Positions 5,602-7,958 of a stretch of 7,958 nt of DNA are shown here, piece after piece (the stretch's first letter is position 1; every line of letters starts with the position of its first letter). Source of the DNA: CAZBGL01 sp964491375. GTDB lineage: Bacteria > Desulfobacterota > Deferrisomatia > Deferrisomatales > Deferrisomataceae. The DNA lies in contig CAZBGL010000257.1 in the NCBI GenBank assembly GCA_964491375.1, forward strand, positions 1 through 7,958. Direction: 5' to 3'. The notes below the pieces were generated by a model that was not told the origin of the DNA, searched no databases, and saw only the letters and a list, made by a program, of their open reading frames with translations. The position numbers and the translations under genes are program-made.

Positions 5602-7059
5602 ATGCAGACCCGACCGCGCGCCGTCGCCCCCGAAGGCCCGGCGGCGCGCATCCTGGTAGTGGACGACGAGCCCGGCATGCTGGACCTCCTGCGCCGGGTC
5701 CTGGAGGCCGAGGGTTTCCGGGTGGAGTGCGCGGCCTCGGCCGAGGAGGCGGACGCCAAGCTGGTCGAGGGGCCGTTCGACGTCGTGCTGACCGACCTGG
5801 TGATGGGCGGGCGGGGCGGGGAGCACGTGGTGCGCACGGCCAAGCGCGACCACCCGGAGACCGAGATTATCGTGATCACGGCCTACGCCTCGGTGGAGTC
5901 GGCCATCGAGGTCATGAAACAGGGGGCGTTCGACTACCTCCGCAAGCCCGTGCTCCCGGAGGAGGTGGTGCACGTGGTCCGCCGGGCCCTGGAGATCAAG
6001 GGGCTGCGCGAGGAGGTGCGCGCCCTGCGGCGCCAGCGGGGCGACGGGCGGATCCACGGCCAGATCCTGGGCCGCAGCCCGGTCATGCGCCGCATCTTCG
6101 AGCGGGTGCGGCGGGCGGCGCGCACCGACGCCACGGTGCTCCTGGAGGGGGAGTCGGGTACCGGCAAGGAGCTGTTCGCCCGGGCCATCCACGCCGAGTC
6201 CCCGCGCTCCGGCGGGCCGTTCGTGGCGGTCAACTGCGGGGCCATTCCGGCGCAGCTCCTGGAGTCGGAGATCTTCGGCCACGCCCGCGGCGCCTTCACC
6301 GGCGCGGTCCAGGAACGGAAGGGTTACTTCGAGGCCGCCTCGGGCGGCACCCTGTTCCTGGACGAGATCGGCGAGATGGCCCCCCACCTCCAGGTGAAGC
6401 TCCTGCGCACGCTCCAGGAAGGGGCCGTGACCCGCGTGGGCGAGACCCGGCCCCGGCCGGTGGACGTGCGGATCGTGGCCGCCACGAACAAGAACCTGCT
6501 CGAGGAGGTCCGGCGGGGTGCGTTCCGCAGCGACCTCTACTACCGCCTCCACGTGGTGCACATCCAGATCCCGCCGCTCCGGGAACGCCGCGAGGACATC
6601 CTGCTGCTCGCCCACGCGTTCCTCCGGCGGTACTCGCAAAAGTACGGCAAGCGGTTCGAGGAGATCGACCCCCGGGCCGCCCGCATGCTCCAGGCGTACG
6701 ACTACCCGGGGAACGTGCGGGAGCTGGAGAACATCATCGAGTGTGCCGTGGTGATCGGGCGGGGCCGGGTGCTGCGGCCCTCGCACCTGGAAGAGGCCAT
6801 GGACGCGGGGTTCCTGGAGCGGATGGAGGAGGACGGCCGGATCGCCGAGGCGCCCTTTGCGGACGCCTTGGCCCGCGTGGTGGAGGCCTTCGAGAAGGCG
6901 TACCTGGAGCGCATGCTCCAGCGGTTCGGCGGGCGGATCCACCGGGTGGCCCTGGCCTCGGGCCTGTCGCGGCGCACCATCGAGCGGAAGATGCGCAAGT
7001 ACCGCCTGGACCGCCGGGCCTTCCTGCCCGGGCGTTCCCGCGCGGAGGGCGAGTCCTGA
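5602..7059 (+). CDS. NtrC-family sigma-54-dependent response regulator
   Basis: This 485-aa activator has three domains. The receiver (about 16-130) carries the acidic DDE cluster, phospho-acceptor D65 in VLTDLVM, T93 and K115. A linker leads to the AAA+ domain (about 155-390) with Walker A GESGTGKE (183-190), an intact GAFTGA loop (230-235) that contacts sigma-54, and Walker B GGTLFLDEIG (248-257). A Fis-type HTH (about 425-470) ends in ALASGLSRRTIERKMRKYRL. All residues needed for phosphorylation, ATP hydrolysis and sigma-54 contact appear present. ATG 5602 is chosen because AGGAGG (5586-5591) is 10 nt upstream; GTG 5596, adding two residues, is only 4 nt away. The likely kinase partner is at 2953-4071, and the likely targets are the dyad/sigma-54 regions at 643-762 and 4177-4284 (inference). 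Its stop overlaps the flavodoxin start. Confidence 0.93.
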   Translation: MQTRPRAVAPEGPAARILVVDDEPGMLDLLRRVLEAEGFRVECAASAEEADAKLVEGPFDVVLTDLVMGGRGGEHVVRTAKRDHPETEIIVITAYASVESAIEVMKQGAFDYLRKPVLPEEVVHVVRRALEIKGLREEVRALRRQRGDGRIHGQILGRSPVMRRIFERVRRAARTDATVLLEGESGTGKELFARAIHAESPRSGGPFVAVNCGAIPAQLLESEIFGHARGAFTGAVQERKGYFEAASGGTLFLDEIGEMAPHLQVKLLRTLQEGAVTRVGETRPRPVDVRIVAATNKNLLEEVRRGAFRSDLYYRLHVVHIQIPPLRERREDILLLAHAFLRRYSQKYGKRFEEIDPRAARMLQAYDYPGNVRELENIIECAVVIGRGRVLRPSHLEEAMDAGFLERMEEDGRIAEAPFADALARVVEAFEKAYLERMLQRFGGRIHRVALASGLSRRTIERKMRKYRLDRRAFLPGRSRAEGES

Positions 7060-7553
7060 CCGCGCTCGTCGCCGTGTACTCCCGCACCGGCACCACCCGC
7101 GCCGCGGCCCGGTGGGCGGCCGCCGCCCTGCTGCGCGCCGGCGTCCGGGTGGAGCGGGGTGACATTCGCCCCGCCGTGGACCTTCCCTATCCCCTGTGGC
7201 TCGCCCTCTCCTTCGTGCCCGGCTGCCGGGTGCCCCTGGCCGATGCACCGGCACCCCGGCCGGAACACGGCGTGTGCATCCTGGCCCTTCCCAAGTGGAC
7301 GTTCGCCTGCCCGCCGGCAAACGCCTTTCTCGCACGGCACGGTGCCCGCCTTCCGCCCACGGCCGTTCTCGTGACCTGCGGGGGCTGGGACCAGGATCGC
7401 TACCTCCGGCGCCTGCAGGACCGGCTCCGCCGCACGGGGGTGCGCGTTCTCGGCGGCCTGGCCGTGCGCCGGCGGCACGTGGAGGACGGCTCCGCCCGGC
7501 CGGCCGTGGACCGGTTCGTCCTGGAGGCCAGGGCCCGGGCCGGAAGCGGCTGA
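7056..7553 (+). CDS. Flavodoxin-like protein, probable CTG start
   Basis: This 165-aa protein opens with ALVAVYSRTGTTRAAA (residues 3-18), the FMN phosphate-binding loop of the flavodoxin fold. A strand GVCILALPKW (72-81), a TCGGWDQDRY segment (107-116) and a final helix-strand-helix follow, fitting a short FMN-binding electron carrier or quinone-reductase-like protein. The fold starts at once, and I find no ATG, GTG or TTG at a sensible place in this frame. CTG 7056 has GGAGGG (7044-7049) 6 nt upstream and overlaps the activator's TGA as CTGA, so a coupled CTG start is the best reading. GTG 7074 would cut into the first strand. The end touches a degenerate heptamer repeat. Its redox partner is unknown; it may supply electrons to the pathway or be functionally separate. 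Confidence 0.75.
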   Translation: MTALVAVYSRTGTTRAAARWAAAALLRAGVRVERGDIRPAVDLPYPLWLALSFVPGCRVPLADAPAPRPEHGVCILALPKWTFACPPANAFLARHGARLPPTAVLVTCGGWDQDRYLRRLQDRLRRTGVRVLGGLAVRRRHVEDGSARPAVDRFVLEARARAGSG

Positions 7554-7583
7554 CGGCTGTCGGCTGGCAGCTATCAGCTGGTG
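7549..7583 (+). repeat. Degenerate tandem heptamer repeat (five GCTNNNN units)
   Basis: Five consecutive 7-nt units read GCTGACG, GCTGTCG, GCTGGCA, GCTATCA and GCTGGTG, overlapping the flavodoxin stop codon (7551-7553). I recall similar GCTGNCA-type heptamers in gene-free DNA of Geobacter-like genomes, where they give spurious frames rich in QLxAxSxQPSAxS. Here the minus strand reads QLIAASRQPSAAS. Confidence 0.6.
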
Positions 7584-7958
7584 GCCCTTCGGGCCGGGCA
7601 GGGGATGGGCAGCGCCCCGGGGCCCTCGCCCCCTCGCCACGGCTCAACCGGCCTCTCTTCGGCTCGCGCAACGATCGCCACGGTCGCAACGGGGACTCGG
7701 GTTGGTGCCGCCCGGGGCCCGGGGCTGCGAAGGGGCCGGAAGGCCTGGCGACGGTCGCCTCCCGAGCTCCCCGACCGCGCACGCGAGCGGCACAACCGCC
7801 TCCCAGCAACCCCACCGAGGCCGTGGCCCCGAAGCGGAAACGGGCCCCGGGGGGCAGTCACCGATCCACCGCCTTCGGATACCACACACAGGCCGGTTCC
7901 CATACCGCCAGGGGCTTGGAGTCGCGCACGCGGCCGGAAGGCCAAACGCCACGGCCTC
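7554..7958. other. Gene-free region with no recognised gene
   Basis: After the heptamer repeat I see only a small GGCCC-TTC-GGGCC hairpin (7583-7595) without a T-tract, three imperfect 9-nt units (GCAACGATC, GCCACGGTC, GCAACGGGG; 7668-7694) and GC-rich palindromic words. Open frames on the minus strand give low-complexity Arg/Pro/Gly translations without motifs. No tRNA, rRNA, CRISPR or promoter with good elements is evident. A gene starting beyond the right edge could have its control region here. Confidence 0.5.

Noticed and set aside
5364..7055. Upstream part of a long plus-strand frame that ends with the flavodoxin gene
   Set aside because: It runs out of frame through the activator gene and looks like low-complexity Gly/Arg/Pro. 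Only the part from about 7056 has a recognisable fold.
5074..7815. 913-codon open frame on the minus strand
   Set aside because: It is antisense to the GHMP, activator and flavodoxin genes, which have clear domains. Its translation is low-complexity.
7574..7952. Minus-strand frames of 123 and 102 codons in the right-hand gene-free region
   Set aside because: Arg/Pro/Gly-rich translations without motifs, overlapping each other and partly built from repeats. There is no convincing ribosome binding site.

Overview
The window is a very GC-rich, gene-dense bacterial segment with strong AGGAGG-type ribosome binding sites. It carries an NtrC/NtrB-type two-component pair, sigma-54-like promoters and a degenerate heptamer repeat. 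I recall similar short-repeat DNA from Geobacter-like Deltaproteobacteria (Desulfuromonadota), which, with the apparent aromatic-compound genes, makes a high-GC member of that group my best guess. That assignment is inference; no rRNA or other taxonomic marker is present.

Layout. (1) 1-642: the C-terminal two thirds of a stand-alone PEP-synthase-like ATP-grasp protein, cut by the window's left edge. It lacks the phosphohistidine and PEP-binding domains, as in split phenylphosphate-synthase-type enzymes. (2) 643-848: a regulatory region with a 46-nt near-perfect palindrome, a good sigma-54 -24/-12 element and a leader hairpin. (3) 849-2930: a tightly overlapping three-gene operon with a phenylacetate-CoA-ligase-family enzyme, a 62-aa helical protein and a 187-aa cysteine-containing protein of unknown function. 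(4) 2953-4071, minus strand: a soluble PAS histidine kinase, convergent with that operon. (5) 4072-4350: a divergent regulatory region with a second copy of the same 18-bp dyad and a weaker sigma-54-like element at nearly the same spacing. (6) 4351-7553: a GHMP-superfamily protein resembling beta-RFAP synthase, an NtrC-family sigma-54 activator with an intact GAFTGA loop, and a flavodoxin-like protein that seems to start at CTG. (7) 7554-7958: no recognisable gene; short degenerate repeats at its left end.

How it may work together (inference): the kinase phosphorylates the activator, which binds the dyad TGCGACA-N4-TGTCGCA about 108 bp upstream of two sigma-54 start sites. This would switch on the acyl/aryl-CoA ligase operon and, autogenously, the GHMP-activator-flavodoxin operon. 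The gene content suggests ATP-dependent activation of an aromatic or related acid or alcohol, but the substrate cannot be read from the sequence. The shared site-and-promoter geometry is the strongest new signal in the window.
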